This document shows positions 36,589-48,779 of a DNA stretch of 64,000 nt, piece after piece. Positions within the stretch are counted from its first letter, which is position 1, and each line of letters starts with the position of its first letter. The position numbers and the translations under genes are program-made. The notes beneath the pieces are model-generated. The model made no database searches and had not been told where the DNA came from. It was given only the letters and a program-made list of their open reading frames with translations. The stretch comes from Atherix ibis (Eukaryota > Arthropoda > Insecta > Diptera > Athericidae), in the NCBI GenBank assembly GCA_958298945.1, contig OY282609.1, positions 11,328,326-11,392,325 on the forward strand, read 5' to 3'.

Positions 36589-38704
36589 TATATTTACCTG
36601 GTGTAAATGCCAGCAGAAGAAACTTCGATCGATGTTTACTACTCATAACCATTCACATTAATTAGTACTATTTTATAAATCTGTTTGTTACTATGTTGCC
36701 GTTATAGATCTCTGAAAATTAAAAAAAAAATCACAAACAAATTCGAATATCTGAAGCGTGTGTATATTATGCCATAAAAATTAAACAATAATTAAACTAA
36801 TTTTTGGTACTAACATTTTTAAAAAAGTGAATACTTCGACCAGTCTATATACCACAAAAATTTGTGCAAAAATTACTACATCACTATTTACTAAAAATGC
36901 TATATTTTAAATACTTAAAATATTCACTAAGGCGTAAAATTCAACAATGGGCCACCAAATAAAGTACATATTTTTGAAGATTATTTTTTCATAGAAATTT
37001 TCCACCTCATTTTCGACTAGTCCATAGTTAAATCTAGCAAAATAAAGTTACTTCTATTATATTATGGCAAACACAATTGTCATACCATTTTTCGTATTTC
37101 ACTAATGCTTTGCTATTTGGCTTCTTTTGGTAAGTTAAACATTGGCCATAGGGTTTTTGGGCGTTTAATGTAGCATTAAATTTTGAACGAAACAGCCATT
37201 AACTAGTGACATGATTGTTCTATATCCTAGCCACGATTTATGGATTGTTCCACACTTTACTATGTATTGTCCCATGGGATAATAGCTTTTAAACTGTTGA
37301 ACCTTGAGCCTACTTCACATATTAACTATGATTGTAAATAGATTTTGCCTAATTCTATACATTTTTACATTAGTAAGGAATTCCCAGAGACAATTATCCA
37401 CAACAAATCGTCTTTACATTTAATGGATAAAATTTTCAAATAACATATTCTACATGGCATACATAATTTGTTTATCTGCACATATTTAATGTTTATATAT
37501 GCATGCATGTGTCCATAAAAGAGTGCGTATATAAATATAGTCTATAGCAGAGAAGAGGCCATAAAAATTTTAATTAAAACTTTTCAAATTCGTTTAAGCA
37601 AAAATATTACGTTTCTAGTAATGTTAATTGAAAAGTTCTTAAGATGATATTTATATTCAATAAAAATTTATGTAGAAAATATATTATTTGTAGGCTTCAA
37701 TAATAAAACTTGGTTAATTTTTTCTCTTCTCTATAATACTGTGAATAATTGTATTATGAAATTATTTTTGCGAATTTTATTATTTTTTTTTTAAGCAATC
37801 CAAGTTTTAATAATCCGACGAATACTAATAAATACGACTATAGAGTTACAATGTGAATTTACCCAGTATCCGATATGAGTTTATCGTATAAATATTCGTT
37901 AAATAAATAAAAAGGCCGTATATTGAGGTTATATTAACAATATAAAAAATTTATTCATGCGTGTATAAATATTTAGCTTGAAAAATTCTTTCTAATTAGT
38001 TACATACAGATGAGTATGCAAATATTTCCATATACTGATTTTCAGTGTAGGAAAGAACAGTATGTACCAGTGAAATGAAAAATTATATTATGGTAGTAAA
38101 TTTGCCAAAGAATTTTTTCCATGTGATTTCGCAAAGGAGGCATATATCTCTTCGAAATCCAGGTTAATCTCTTCATTGATTATTTCTCAGTATAATAAGG
38201 CTATACTCAGTTAGGCCCAGGCATTTTTCCATTCTTATATGAACAGAGATTTTTTCTGTGCATAAAAAAAAATCATAATATAAAATGTTCTTTTTCTTTG
38301 CATTTCAATTTCACTAAGCACAATCAGATAGAAGTTAAAAAAAGAGGGCGCTACAAAGATTATGATTTATTGGTTTAGGAAATAATCAAGAAAGTCTAAA
38401 TTCTGTGCAAAAGGCTTTTTTAAAGTCATACACATATGTCCGATGGAATTGTATAAAGCATGTATTATTATTCGTAGCAATTATTGTATTTAATTTTATT
38501 TATATATTTTTATTTGAACATTTAAAATGACTGATTTTTAAGTGGTCTCTGTGCAAAATCGATATTTTGATTGATTACTTACAAATGTACTTATAAATCA
38601 TCGAAAATAAAATATTTTTATTTTCTTAATTGAATTAATAAAGGAATATTGAATTTGTACATTGGAAAATAAAGTTAAAAAAATATAAATAAAATATCAT
38701 ACAA
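36589..38704. other. intronic, no gene recognised
   Basis: AT-rich sequence with no supportable frame. Bases 37080-37350 are slightly less AT-rich but carry no motif. Confidence 0.4.
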
Positions 38705-38854
38705 ATGGCTGCCATGAATGTGTCCGGATTCGTTATAGTATTATTAGGATTTTGGTTAGGATGTTACCTGATACCTTGCTATATTAACGATTGGATGAAT
38801 GTAAATAATATTTGTTCGAATTATAAAAAGTATTTGGGTAGATATCGTAGATAA
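38705..38854 (+). CDS. Candidate 49-aa membrane small ORF
   Basis: ATG at 38705 in a good insect start context (acaaATGg) opens a 49-codon frame ending TAA at 38852-38854. The protein is MAAMNVSGFVIVLLGFWLGCY... with one clear membrane segment (about residues 7-27), then INDWMN, and a basic tail ending KKYLGRYRR. Its composition (Gly, Trp, Ala, Cys, Val) is unlike chance frames in this AT-rich intron. I do not recognise the family. It could be a nested small gene, an exon of one (a weak donor gtaaat follows the codons for WMN), or a retrocopy. It ends 29 bp before mariner B. Confidence 0.35.
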   Translation: MAAMNVSGFVIVLLGFWLGCYLIPCYINDWMNVNNICSNYKKYLGRYRR

Positions 38855-38883
38855 CTGAAGTGCATTTTCAGAATAAGCATATA

Positions 38884-40193
38884 CGAGGTCTGTTCAAAAA
38901 GTATCGCAAATTTTGAATTTCCGCGGGTTATGTATATTCGATTTTTATGCCGTAATGTTGATACTCATATCTCTCACTTATGCCGACAAGTTGGGCCATT
39001 TTCAATGTTTAGTTAATTTTTGACAGCTGCTTTGCTTGCGCGTGTTTTGGCTCGTCTTCGATTTTTGCCCATTCCAAAAAATGGATCAAAGAGTCTGTAT
39101 CAAATTTTGTGTGAAAAACAAAATAAATTGCGCGGACGCATTCCGAATGTTGACTGTGGCATATGGTGAAGCTACCTTGGACCGAAGCAACGTTTATCCG
39201 TGGTACAAAATGTTCTCAGAGGGCCGAGAAGATGTGAACGACAAAAAGCGTACCGGACGCCCGAGCACGTCAACAACAGACGAAAATATTGATGAAGTGA
39301 AGAAAATAGTATTGGCCAATCGTCGAATCACCGTTAGAGAAGTTGCTGAGGACTTAAACATATCGATTGGCTCGTGCCAGTCGATTTTTACCAATAATTT
39401 TGCCGTGAGACGGCTCGCCGCAAAATTCGTACCAAAATTGCTCGATTTCGACCAAAAACAGCATCGCATTAACATTGCTAAGGAGCTGTTGGATTCTGTC
39501 CGCGACCACCCAAATTTGTTACAGAGATGATAACTGGTGACGAATCATGGGTTTATGTTTATGACGTGAAAACTAAAGCTCAATCATCCCAATGGAAGCT
39601 GCTGCACGAGCCAAGATCAAAAAAACGCGCCAAGTTCGGTCGAATATAAACCTTCATATTACAGTTTGCTTTGATTGCAGGAGCGCGGTGCATCATGTGT
39701 TCTTGCCACAGGGTAGAACGGTCAATAAGGAATATTACCTGCAAGTTATGCGCAAGTTGCGCGAAGTAATCCGCCGGAAACGACAGGATTTGTGGAAGAA
39801 CAAAAATTGACTTTTGCACCATGATAACGCCCCTGCTCACGCATCGTTACTTGTGCGCGAATTTTTGGCCAAAAACAACACATTAATAATGCCGCAGCCA
39901 CCGTATTCCTCAGATCTGGCCCCCTGTGACTTTTTCTTGTTCCCGAAACTGAAGAGCCCCATGAAAGGACGACGCTTCGCTACGATTGAGGAGATAAAGA
40001 CGGCATCGAAGGAGGAGCTGAACAAGATCACAAAAAATGATTTTTTAAAGTGCTTCGAGGATTGGAAAAACATTGGCACCAGTGTATAATATCTTATGGG
40101 GATTACTTTGAAGGGGACAAAATAGATATTCATGAATAAATAAATAATTTTTGAAAAAACACAAAATTCGCGATACTTTTTGAACAGACCTCG
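38884..40193 (+). mobile_element. Mariner element B (recently decayed)
   Basis: TA flanks (38882-38883 and 40194-40195) enclose inverted ends cgaggtctgttcaaaaagta continuing tcgc(a/g)aattttg, with a single difference in about 31 bp. The length of 1310 bp is typical of complete mariners. The well-preserved ends and full length suggest fairly recent insertion into the dpr intron, although the transposase is broken. Confidence 0.92.
39081..40139 (+). pseudogene. Mariner B transposase, four breaks
   Basis: The start MDQRVCIKFCVKNKINCAD is the usual mariner beginning; the longer frame from 39036 runs into the 5' leader. The first 149 codons are open (helix-turn-helix, GRPSTSTTDENID, KFVPKLL). They are followed by a frameshift at about 39525, ITGDESWVYVYD (first Asp), a shift in an A-run at about 39625, VHHVFLPQGRTVNKEYY, a TGA where Trp is expected at 39808, LLHHDNAPAH (second Asp), and SSDLAPCDFFLF (third Asp, DD34D). 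A last shift comes at about 40065 before YFEGDKIDIHE and TAA at 40137-40139. All catalytic aspartates remain. Confidence 0.88.
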
Positions 40194-40854
40194 TACAGGA
40201 ATTGCGAAAATGAATTCTTTTCCTATTTTCTAAGCATCATGTCTTGTACATTCTAACTTTTAAGCACCCGTTTCGATATTCGATAAAAATAAATCGAAAT
40301 CTCCACAATAACAATAAGTATTTAATATTCTTTGTTATACTATATAATAATTGTACGATGTTGAAGCAAAGTACCGAAAAAAATTGTTTTTCTACTTGAA
40401 ACCAAAATTACAAAAAATTAACTTTTTGCACTTTTTCTCTAAAATTTGCTTGTAAAATTACTAAATCCAATAAAAGTAAAATTCGCATTAAATATTAAAA
40501 TATTCATAAAATTGAGTTGGTTGCTTTCACAAAGAAAAAACTTCATCATCATTTTGAATCTTAATTAAATAAGTTATTTTTAATTAACTATTAAATCAAT
40601 TGGAATCGATGTACAATTAAGAATATATTAAATTATTCATATTCAACTAATTAGGTTTTATACTTGGATTAAAAAAATTGTGATGTTTTTTTCTCGATAA
40701 AGAAATCAATAATTCTGACCAAATAACAATCGATATTATGGAATTGTTTAAAAAAAATTATATTTAACTATTTTTGGAATTATTAAAGAAGAAAAAAACA
40801 ATGAAATAAAAAAATTAAATATTCTTAAATACATAAAGATAAATATAACACTAA
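40194..40854. other. intronic, no gene recognised
   Basis: AT-rich spacer between mariner B and the TIR element. Nothing was recognised. Confidence 0.5.
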
Positions 40855-41778
40855 AGCTTAGATTACATCGTGCGTCTTATAGACGATCTAAACGTCAAAT
40901 TTCTCCTATTTTGCGCGTCTGACAGTGACGCAACTTGCGTTTCAATGGAATTGTGAAGATTCGCCGGAAACAAAGTGTATTTAACAATCAGTCCAATATC
41001 GTGTTATTGATTGAATGAAGACACATGCGTAATTAAGGTGAGAAAAAAGGAATTTTAACATGTTGAAATTCCTTTTTGATCCCTTTATGGTGTGAACATT
41101 TTTTATTGGCGAATTCTCTAGTTGCTCACTGCTGTTTTTATTTTATTTACTTTGTAATATGAATAATATTGTCACAATTATTTATTTATTTTGATTATTT
41201 GAATCTGTTTATTTATTTTAGAAAATATTTTAGATTTTATTTAAATGTTTCAATATTAATATATCACATTCCACTGGTACTGTCATTTAATTACATATAT
41301 TTATAAATTTATACGCATACGATGTTTCGCTACAGCCTACGCTACACTACGCTAGTTTTTGCTATTTTTTTTTAAATTTTCATCAAGTAATCTTCACTAA
41401 GTGGAAGTTAAAAAAACTTATTCTATTTTAAACAATAGTAAGTTCAAAACTAATCACTACACTAATTCAAAAGTATTGAATTAAATAAAATTTATCACAA
41501 ATAAAATAAATATATTGTAAATAAATGAATATGCAGTCACACAGTAAATATGGGAACAGTCAAATGTCAAAATAAATGGCAAATGATGACTTCGGAACGA
41601 GCAACAGGAACGACGTCATATGTTATATACACAATGCACGAGCAAGCACGATGAAATCATGTATAGATTTGCCAAATTTCCCCTTCTAGATTCTACGCGC
41701 AAAAATCGTGCACTCCCACAATCAGTGTAATATACCGGCGAACTTTTCGTCAATTAGTCACACGCTGTAATCGAAGCT
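40855..41778. mobile_element. 924-bp TIR element with TAA flanks
   Basis: The left end agcttagattacatcgtgcg and the reverse complement of the right end agcttcgattacagcgtgtg agree at 17 of 20 positions, and TAA flanks each side (40852-40854 and 41779-41781). Both subterminal zones (about 150-200 bp) are GC-richer than the AT-rich centre. No long open frame is present, so it is non-autonomous. Three-base TWA-type target duplication is typical of PIF/Harbinger-like elements; the assignment is inference. Confidence 0.65.
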
Positions 41779-41829
41779 TAACAATAAAAAATTTTATACT
41801 CGATGGAGGTATTAGTTATATCAACTCTT

Positions 41830-42030
41830 AATTTGAGTATATTGTATCGACACTATAGGCACCGATCCACTACATACACCAGACCGTCTTTTTTTGCAGA
41901 GACAGTAGCTTTTAAATATGGTAAGTCACTTACAGATTTTTAGAGCCCCATATAAGGCAAATTTGCTTAATGATACATGCACCGAGCAAGATATGAGCAT
42001 CATTGCTAACGACTATAATCCCTATTTTAA
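41830..42030 (-). pseudogene. Tc1/mariner-like transposase scrap
   Basis: Minus-strand translation gives SLAMMLISCSVHVSLSKFALYGALK and a decayed CLCKKRRSGVCSG. It is the same region of the family as the fragments at 5930 and 46970, and is recognised mainly by comparison with those copies. Confidence 0.45.
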
Positions 42031-43509
42031 GTTTCGAATGCACAATTTTAGTGCAATTTTTTGAAAAAAATAATAACTTATATTTTGAAATTGCCAACTA
42101 AACAATATTAATCTTATATGATATATATTTTTCATAACTATCGAATTAGAAGGCTACACATTTTAAACACAAAATTGATAACCTATTAGAATATATTTTT
42201 CGATAAAAGCATTTGTTAAAATGTATTTTGAATAAAATTTTATTTTTTGTAAACATTTTACTATCATGAAATATATTAAAAATATTCAAAAAATTATACT
42301 AATACATGCAGATTGAGTAGCTTTCCTACTATTGTATATTCATAGGTAAATTATTTAAGCAAGTTTCTTTTTGGATATTATTTTTAATTTTAATAAAATC
42401 TAAATTCATTCGAAATTTTATAGTATACAAAAAATTATTTTCAATACCTCTCATTTATTTCCCCCTCAGGTATTTAAAACACAATCTTAACAACAAAAAA
42501 AATATAATGCAGGAAAAGCTTTTCTCAAATTATAATATTTTTTGATCTTTTCTATATAAACTTTATTATTATTTTTATGTAATAGACTGCAGAATATTTT
42601 TATGTAAATTTCTTTTTTCAAATTTTACAGTAGAATTATTAAGGATATAACTTATTGGCCTTTTCACCTTTTCGTCAGTAATTTTTGGAAATGTGGTAGA
42701 ATTTATTTTTTATCTAGATAGAATTGATTACAAAAGTGGTATTAATATTTTGAGCATTTATAAAAAAAATTGAAATAATAAAAAAATCGTCCTTAAATAT
42801 TCATTGAAATTTTATACCATTTAGTATTATAAAATTTTTCGAATCTATATTTATATCGACATTATTTCGGATTAAAAAGAAGCCTTGCCCGTATTTAAGC
42901 TAGTATTATAACCTTTCTGTTAAAATTATAGCATATCTTAGTATTATGAGAACATTTGTTTTTGGATTATGATAAAATGGTTCATTTTTATAAATATTAT
43001 TAGAAACAAATCCTCACTTTGATGTTGTTTCGTATCGGTATTTTTTTATTTCTATTTTTGTAATGAAGTGTTTTACTAAAGCTTCCAGTATGTTAATTTA
43101 CGTACCTCATAAACATGCTTATTTTAATAAATTCTAAAATTTTCATATTGTATAAGACTTTAGAAAAACCTTATACGAGTATGTCATAAAAATTCTGCAT
43201 AAACATAAAATTCCATAGACTTTTTAATATAGAATTTTCCTTGAAGTATATATGTGTATTTCATGGCTGGACTGGGTGGTGCAATTTTCGTATGTACAGC
43301 AGTCAAATATATTTTTTTCATTAAGTTTCAAAGAAAATCACCACAAAATTATGAAATTCACCATGAGGCGAAATATGCTTTCGAAAATATATTTGTACGA
43401 AAAATATTTTTACAACGTATTCTAGTACATTAAAAAAAAACAAGCAAATAATGTGTACAAAAAAATGTTTCCACAAAGTCTCTAAAAACGAATTTCGACA
43501 AAGTACATA
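42031..43509. other. intronic, no gene recognised
   Basis: AT-rich sequence without supportable features. Confidence 0.5.
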
Positions 43510-44767
43510 CGTAGGCTACTATATATATTTCTGGCCTAGGCAACACTAAGTGTTGCCAGGTGCGATCTGACATTTCCATTGGAAAGTTTGACATTTTTTA
43601 GCATAAACGTACTCAGAACGTTTTGACGTACGACTATCATTTGTGTTGTTTACAGTGACTTGAAAAAATCAATTTGGCAAAAAAATGGAATTAACTCGTG
43701 AACATTTTCGTGCGATCATTTTTCACAACTTTCGACGTGGATTATCACGACAAGAGTGCATCGATGAACTTAAATCTTTGTATGGCTATGAAGCACCATC
43801 CTATAGCACTGTGAAAAACTGGTACAACGAATTCAATCGTGGCCGACGCTCGCTCAAAGACGAATTCCGTGAAGGTCGTCCAAAAACAGCCGTTGTTCCA
43901 GAAAACATCGATGCCGTACGTGAACTGATAATGCAAGACCGTCATGTGACATACCGTGAGATAGAGGCATGCCTAGGCATTTCTCCCACCAGCATACATT
44001 CGATATTGCATGAACACCTGGCCGTAAAAAAGGTTTGTTCTCGTTGGATCCCGCACAATTTGACAATCGCTCAAAAAAAGGCTCGTGTGGATTGGTGTAA
44101 AGAAATGCTGAAAAAATACGATCGCGGTGCTTCAAAAGACGTTTATAAGATCGTCACAGGTGACGAATCATGGATCTATGCGTATGAGCCCGAAACAAAA
44201 CAGCAATCGACCGTGTGGGTCTTCCAAGACGAGTCAAATCCAACGAAAGTTGTTCGTGGAAGAAGCACTTCGAAGCAAATGGTCGCTTGTTTCTTTGGCA
44301 AAACTGGTCATGTGGCGACTGTTCCGCTTGTGCAACGTAGGACGGTCAATTCTGAGTGGTACACCACCATTTGTTTGCCTGAAGTCTTCGGAGAAATTCG
44401 AAAAACGAACAAGAGAAGTCGAATCATTGTGCACCATGACAATGCGAGCTCTCACACATCGGCTCAAACCAGCGCCTTTTTGACCGGACAAAACGTCGAA
44501 TTGATGGGTCATCCTCCGTACAGCCCTGACTTGGCACCCAATGACTTCTTTTTATTTTCGTCGCCAGAAGATGCTGTTGAAGCATTCAAAAACCATGTTT
44601 TGGAGGTGTCTCAATCGGAGTGGAAAAAGTGCTTCGAAAATTGGTTTGAGCGCATGCAAAAGTGTATAAATCTTGATGGAGAATATTTTGAAAAACAATA
44701 AAACCTTTTTCGTTGATAAATATTCGCATTTTCATTATTAGGCCAGAAATATATATAGTAGCCCACG
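43510..44767 (+). mobile_element. Mariner element C (young, near-intact)
   Basis: TA flanks (43508-43509 and 44768-44769) enclose inverted ends cgtaggctactatatatatt and, reversed, cgtgggctactatatatatt, both continuing tctggcctа with one difference in about 28 bp. The leader contains a palindrome, ggcaacac-taa-gtgttgcc, at 43539-43557. One unbroken transposase frame fills the interior. It is much less AT-rich than the host intron, and a recent, horizontally acquired mariner is likely (inference). Confidence 0.93.
43685..44701 (+). CDS. Mariner transposase, open frame (338 aa)
   Basis: The protein carries out cut-and-paste transposition at TA. The start MELTREHFRA is the normal N-terminus. Domains: helix-turn-helix 1 (about residues 5-50), GRP linker (64-66), helix-turn-helix 2 (about 75-112), WIPHNLT (121-127, the mariner WVPHxL motif), and a DDE/D catalytic core with Asp160 (TGDESW), Asp252 (HHDN) and Asp287 (SPDLAPND), the last two 34 residues apart (DD34D). 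The C-terminus is CFENWFERMQKCINLDGEYFEKQ. Odd point: FFLF (288-291) runs straight into SSPEDAVEAF, whereas family members usually have about 12 more residues here, so an in-frame deletion is likely. Whether it is active is unknown. Subfamily (possibly rosa-like) is unsure. Confidence 0.93.
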   Translation: MELTREHFRAIIFHNFRRGLSRQECIDELKSLYGYEAPSYSTVKNWYNEFNRGRRSLKDEFREGRPKTAVVPENIDAVRELIMQDRHVTYREIEACLGISPTSIHSILHEHLAVKKVCSRWIPHNLTIAQKKARVDWCKEMLKKYDRGASKDVYKIVTGDESWIYAYEPETKQQSTVWVFQDESNPTKVVRGRSTSKQMVACFFGKTGHVATVPLVQRRTVNSEWYTTICLPEVFGEIRKTNKRSRIIVHHDNASSHTSAQTSAFLTGQNVELMGHPPYSPDLAPNDFFLFSSPEDAVEAFKNHVLEVSQSEWKKCFENWFERMQKCINLDGEYFEKQ

Positions 44768-46960
44768 TATAACCTAATAATTACTTTTATGTCTCATTTT
44801 TTTAAAGGAAATAACAATTTCCAATTCTCTGAAATTATGTATAAATTAGATTTTTGGTCTTTTGTTTGCTACGCTAGCACAGCTCTCATAACTGAATGTC
44901 ATAATAATAGTCAAGGATATTTTAGAGAATTGTAAAGTTAAAAAAATGGATTTTCCCTTAAATATTTGATAATCAAAAAAAGTCAGAAACAATTTGTTTA
45001 TTTTTCATATAAGCATACTTTTTATTGACCTAGATTTATTTTGCTCTAGGTATATTTAGATCGCGAATAGCAAAGCACTGAAGTTTGTGCGGTTTTTTTC
45101 CTCATAACAAAGGATAACTCAACAAATGCCGAGAGTATTCAAATAAAAATCAAAAAGTGAAACCTAACCATATACACAAGGACTTTAAGTATTGTTTTAA
45201 TAAAAAACTACAATCAGTTTGCTAAAAGTTTTATTCAAACATTTTTTCGAAATATACGTTTGTCGTGCCAATGTCGAGAACCAAAAGCACTGTATTTCTA
45301 CAATCTCAGAACCAGACATGGTTAAAGTAATTCAAGGATAAGGATCTTGAAAAGAAATTAGGGAAAGACTGGAAAATGTGGGATGAAAAAAATATAACAT
45401 TACCCATTTTGAAATTGAAATTGATATAGGAGTGAAATTACAGAGTTTGAATAAGCTCACGATTTTCTAGGATTTTATTTAAAACAAAAATAATACAAAA
45501 TAAGATTAATTATGTTCCTACTCGAAGAGAAAATAAGAGATTCTTGGCTGAAAAATGTTTTTCGTAGAAAGCAAACATTTTCCAACTGAACATTTTCTAT
45601 TGTAAATATTATTTTGACGAAATAGAGAAATTTACAAATATTAAATATAATTTCTTCTATTCTATTGTTTTCGGATATTTTTCTTTTCTTTACATTTCAA
45701 TGCTAATGTACACATATACCATTTCTCAATGATAAAACTTGAAACTTAAATCAATAATTATTTCCTAGAATATTCTATGTGTTTTTCTGTTGATTATATA
45801 TATTTTTTTACCAACGAGTTAATATAACAAATAATTTTTATTAATTACTTTTTTTCGAAGTAAAAAACTATATAAAAATATTTAACAAATGCACATTAGA
45901 TATTGTAGTTTCATAGAGCACCTCAAAATGTCCTTTCGTTAATAACTATTGTCTTTCTAAAAATTGCAACAATTAATTGATTATGATCAGAATTCATTTG
46001 GTTTATTTATTGTTTTTTTTTCTAAATTTTGTGTATAATCAAGCAAATTAAGTATTTATTTTATTTTTATATATTGTACCATATATGTAAATTGCAATTG
46101 TAGAAATATTAGAATTACTCATGTTAGAGAAGGGAAGATTTTGGTGGTAAAATTTTTGGTATTTTCGTATTACTAAAAAATTTTTGAGTGTTTTTTAAAA
46201 TAATTTTTAATTAAAATCTTTAAAAATTAATAATATGAGAGATAAAAGGTAAAACGTATATTTTGTTGTTGTCTTTCATCTTAAATTAAATTGAAAAAAA
46301 TTTAAATATGCAATGTATTTTTTGAACCTTGTCATTATGCATAAAATATAGCACCATCGTTTTTAGGTAACTTTTGATGATTTGATAGAACATTTCTCAT
46401 CGTTATTCTGCTATTACTTGATTGATATTAATTTTAAAATAATCATTGATTTTATTTAAAAATTAATATCAATCACCATTCGACTTTTTTCGTACAAAAT
46501 CGTTAATAAAAATTAAGGATTGTATACGCAAACTTGGTTTATCCTGAAACTTTATAAGAAAAAAGTCGAACAGTGATCTTGGAGTTACAATGACATTACA
46601 AAATTTGGAAATCAGGTTATATATACGAGTATATATAATATATACAATTTTATTTACTTTATATATTCTGCAAAATAGTTTCTATATTATAATGGATCGA
46701 TGCCTATAGTGTGTACTGGTGATAATTGTCTTGAAATAAATATAATTACTTTTTAAAAAAAAAAATCGAATTGCCTGAGATGTGAACGAACTAGTTTTTG
46801 TTAGATTGTAAGTTGGTTAGTTTTTATTCGTTGTTTTTAATATCATTCTTCCTTGATACTTTTATTATTATACTTTTAATTTCGTATTACGTGAACACCT
46901 ATTCTCGTCAACAAACTTAATGAAATTTGGATTCATTTTATGCATTAAAGCTAAAATTTG
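44768..46960. other. intronic; shared repeat piece and small inverted repeat
   Basis: Bases 45892-45963 match 28062-28130 (end of the Tc1/mariner-like family). A short inverted repeat, tcgacttttttc with gaaaaaagtcga, lies at about 46480-46492 and 46558-46571. Nothing else was recognised. Confidence 0.45.
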
Positions 46961-46969
46961 TCATTGTGT

Positions 46970-47290
46970 GGCTTATGGTATCATTTAGTTAAAACCACAT
47001 ATGGTTCAGGACCAAATTTTCACGAATTGATGGCAACGGTCTCCCCTGCTTCATCTCAAAGATAAATGGTCGGCCAATGAGAGCTTCACACCAAAATGCA
47101 TAACAAACAGAAATTGTTTGAGGATACAATGATGCTTCATTATCGTCACTTCTACTTTTATACATTGAACAAGAAATGAGGCTCATCTCTGAAAGAAATT
47201 TTGTTAAAAAAATCCACCATCACAAACCTATTGTTCTAGCACACAATCGGCGTATAGTATGCGAAATTTTTACGCTTTCTTAATAATTAT
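46970..47290 (-). pseudogene. Tc1/mariner-like transposase relic
   Basis: Minus-strand translation gives ASFLVQCIKVEV, a decayed FLFVMHFGVKLSLADHL (VTVWCALWSGGIIGPY region) and GDRCHQFVKIWS. It has the same layout as the fragments at 5930, 28060 and 41830. No borders were seen. Confidence 0.5.
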
Positions 47291-48779
47291 TTTATCTCTC
47301 ATATAAAATGGCAAATTTTAATCTAAAGCTATTTTATTTTATGTGGCTTATTTGTTATGAGCTATCAAATAATATGGCTAATATTCCATAACTATGTAAT
47401 GAATAATCTTTAGTATGGTGAGAAAATTAATAGAGTTTAAAGTTAAATAAAGTTAACAAAAAACTTTTAATAAAATTTCCATTTTTATAAAAATGACAAA
47501 AGTTATTTTGTGTTAAATTTTACCATGAAATAATTATTATGAAAAATTAATTTATTTGGAAACCATAAATGGCACACATTTTCGAGTCATGCTCAAATCG
47601 ATAACTTAACTCAAAATGTTGACACAAAAAAAAATTGTTTCATATATAATTGAAAATTATTTTTATATAAATTAAAATGATAATAGTTTCTCTAAAGCTA
47701 ACCAAGTTCATTATGTTATTATTATAGTATTGTACAGATAATAATTAATCATTTATACTCATTATAAAATGATATACTTGTAATTAATTTAAGATAATTT
47801 CTCATTCATGACAAGTTCCATATCCTTAATAATGAAAACCTTTTTGATTTAATATATTTTTCAACCTCAACGAATTCATTACTGTAAAATAGCATTTGTT
47901 CAATGTTCTACTCGCATGCAAATAAACAGATAAGCAAAAATATATTGCTTAGATACGGTTTGTAAAAGTATTCCTCAAAGCATAACGCCTAATGTATTAA
48001 ATCGAGTATAAATCTACATGATAGCAAAAACCGGTGAATTCAACCACAGTAGCACATTCATCTTAATTAGAGAACCTTGTGTATGAAATAAAGAAACAGT
48101 ATCACCGTATCAAAATTTTGTTCGTTCGTGAAAACCAAAACCGAATTCATTTTCTTTAGGCAAGAATCATCGTCAACAGGAGTGGCATAGACTGTTACAT
48201 GCATATATGTACCTTAGGTTAGAAATAGTACTAATAGCCGGATATGTTATATAAGTAACCTTAGAGTTGTTATCCTAGAATAGTCACCCTAAAGTAGTCA
48301 CCCAATTATAAGTCACGTTCATTCGAATGTCATATCCCTAATTTAAGTAGTAAATCACTGACATCAATGTTATCACGTTAATTCAATGTACTCGCATTTA
48401 TGTATATTATAAATTATCAGACGTGTTCAGTTATATAATATTAATAATTTATTTCGATTATAATATGGCTTTGAAAAGTCAAAAATTCCACCTACATATT
48501 ATTGTAATATAATTAATTAAAATGATATCCTTTTTTTGTGGTTATACAATATTTACTTAATCGCAATATGTTGCATTATATTTAAAATTAGAGTGTAAAT
48601 TATTTATGAAAAAAAATTTTATTCGTTCAGTTTACTTATAGTCAAAAAATATCAGGTTATTCATATTATAATTTGGAAAGTACAAAAACAACTGTAATTT
48701 TTTATTATTTTGTAAAACTAATTATAAAATGTGGAAAAATTCTTCAATTCGGTGCTAGAACATTAGGTTTTGGGATAAT
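47291..48779. other. intronic, no gene recognised
   Basis: AT-rich. Bases 48020-48330 are less AT-rich, with repeated tagtcaccc units near 48280-48305, but no family was recognised. Confidence 0.4.

Noticed and set aside
43745..44512. Several open frames of 66-118 codons overlapping mariner C in other frames and on the minus strand
   Set aside because: They are shadows of the intact transposase frame and have no motifs of their own.
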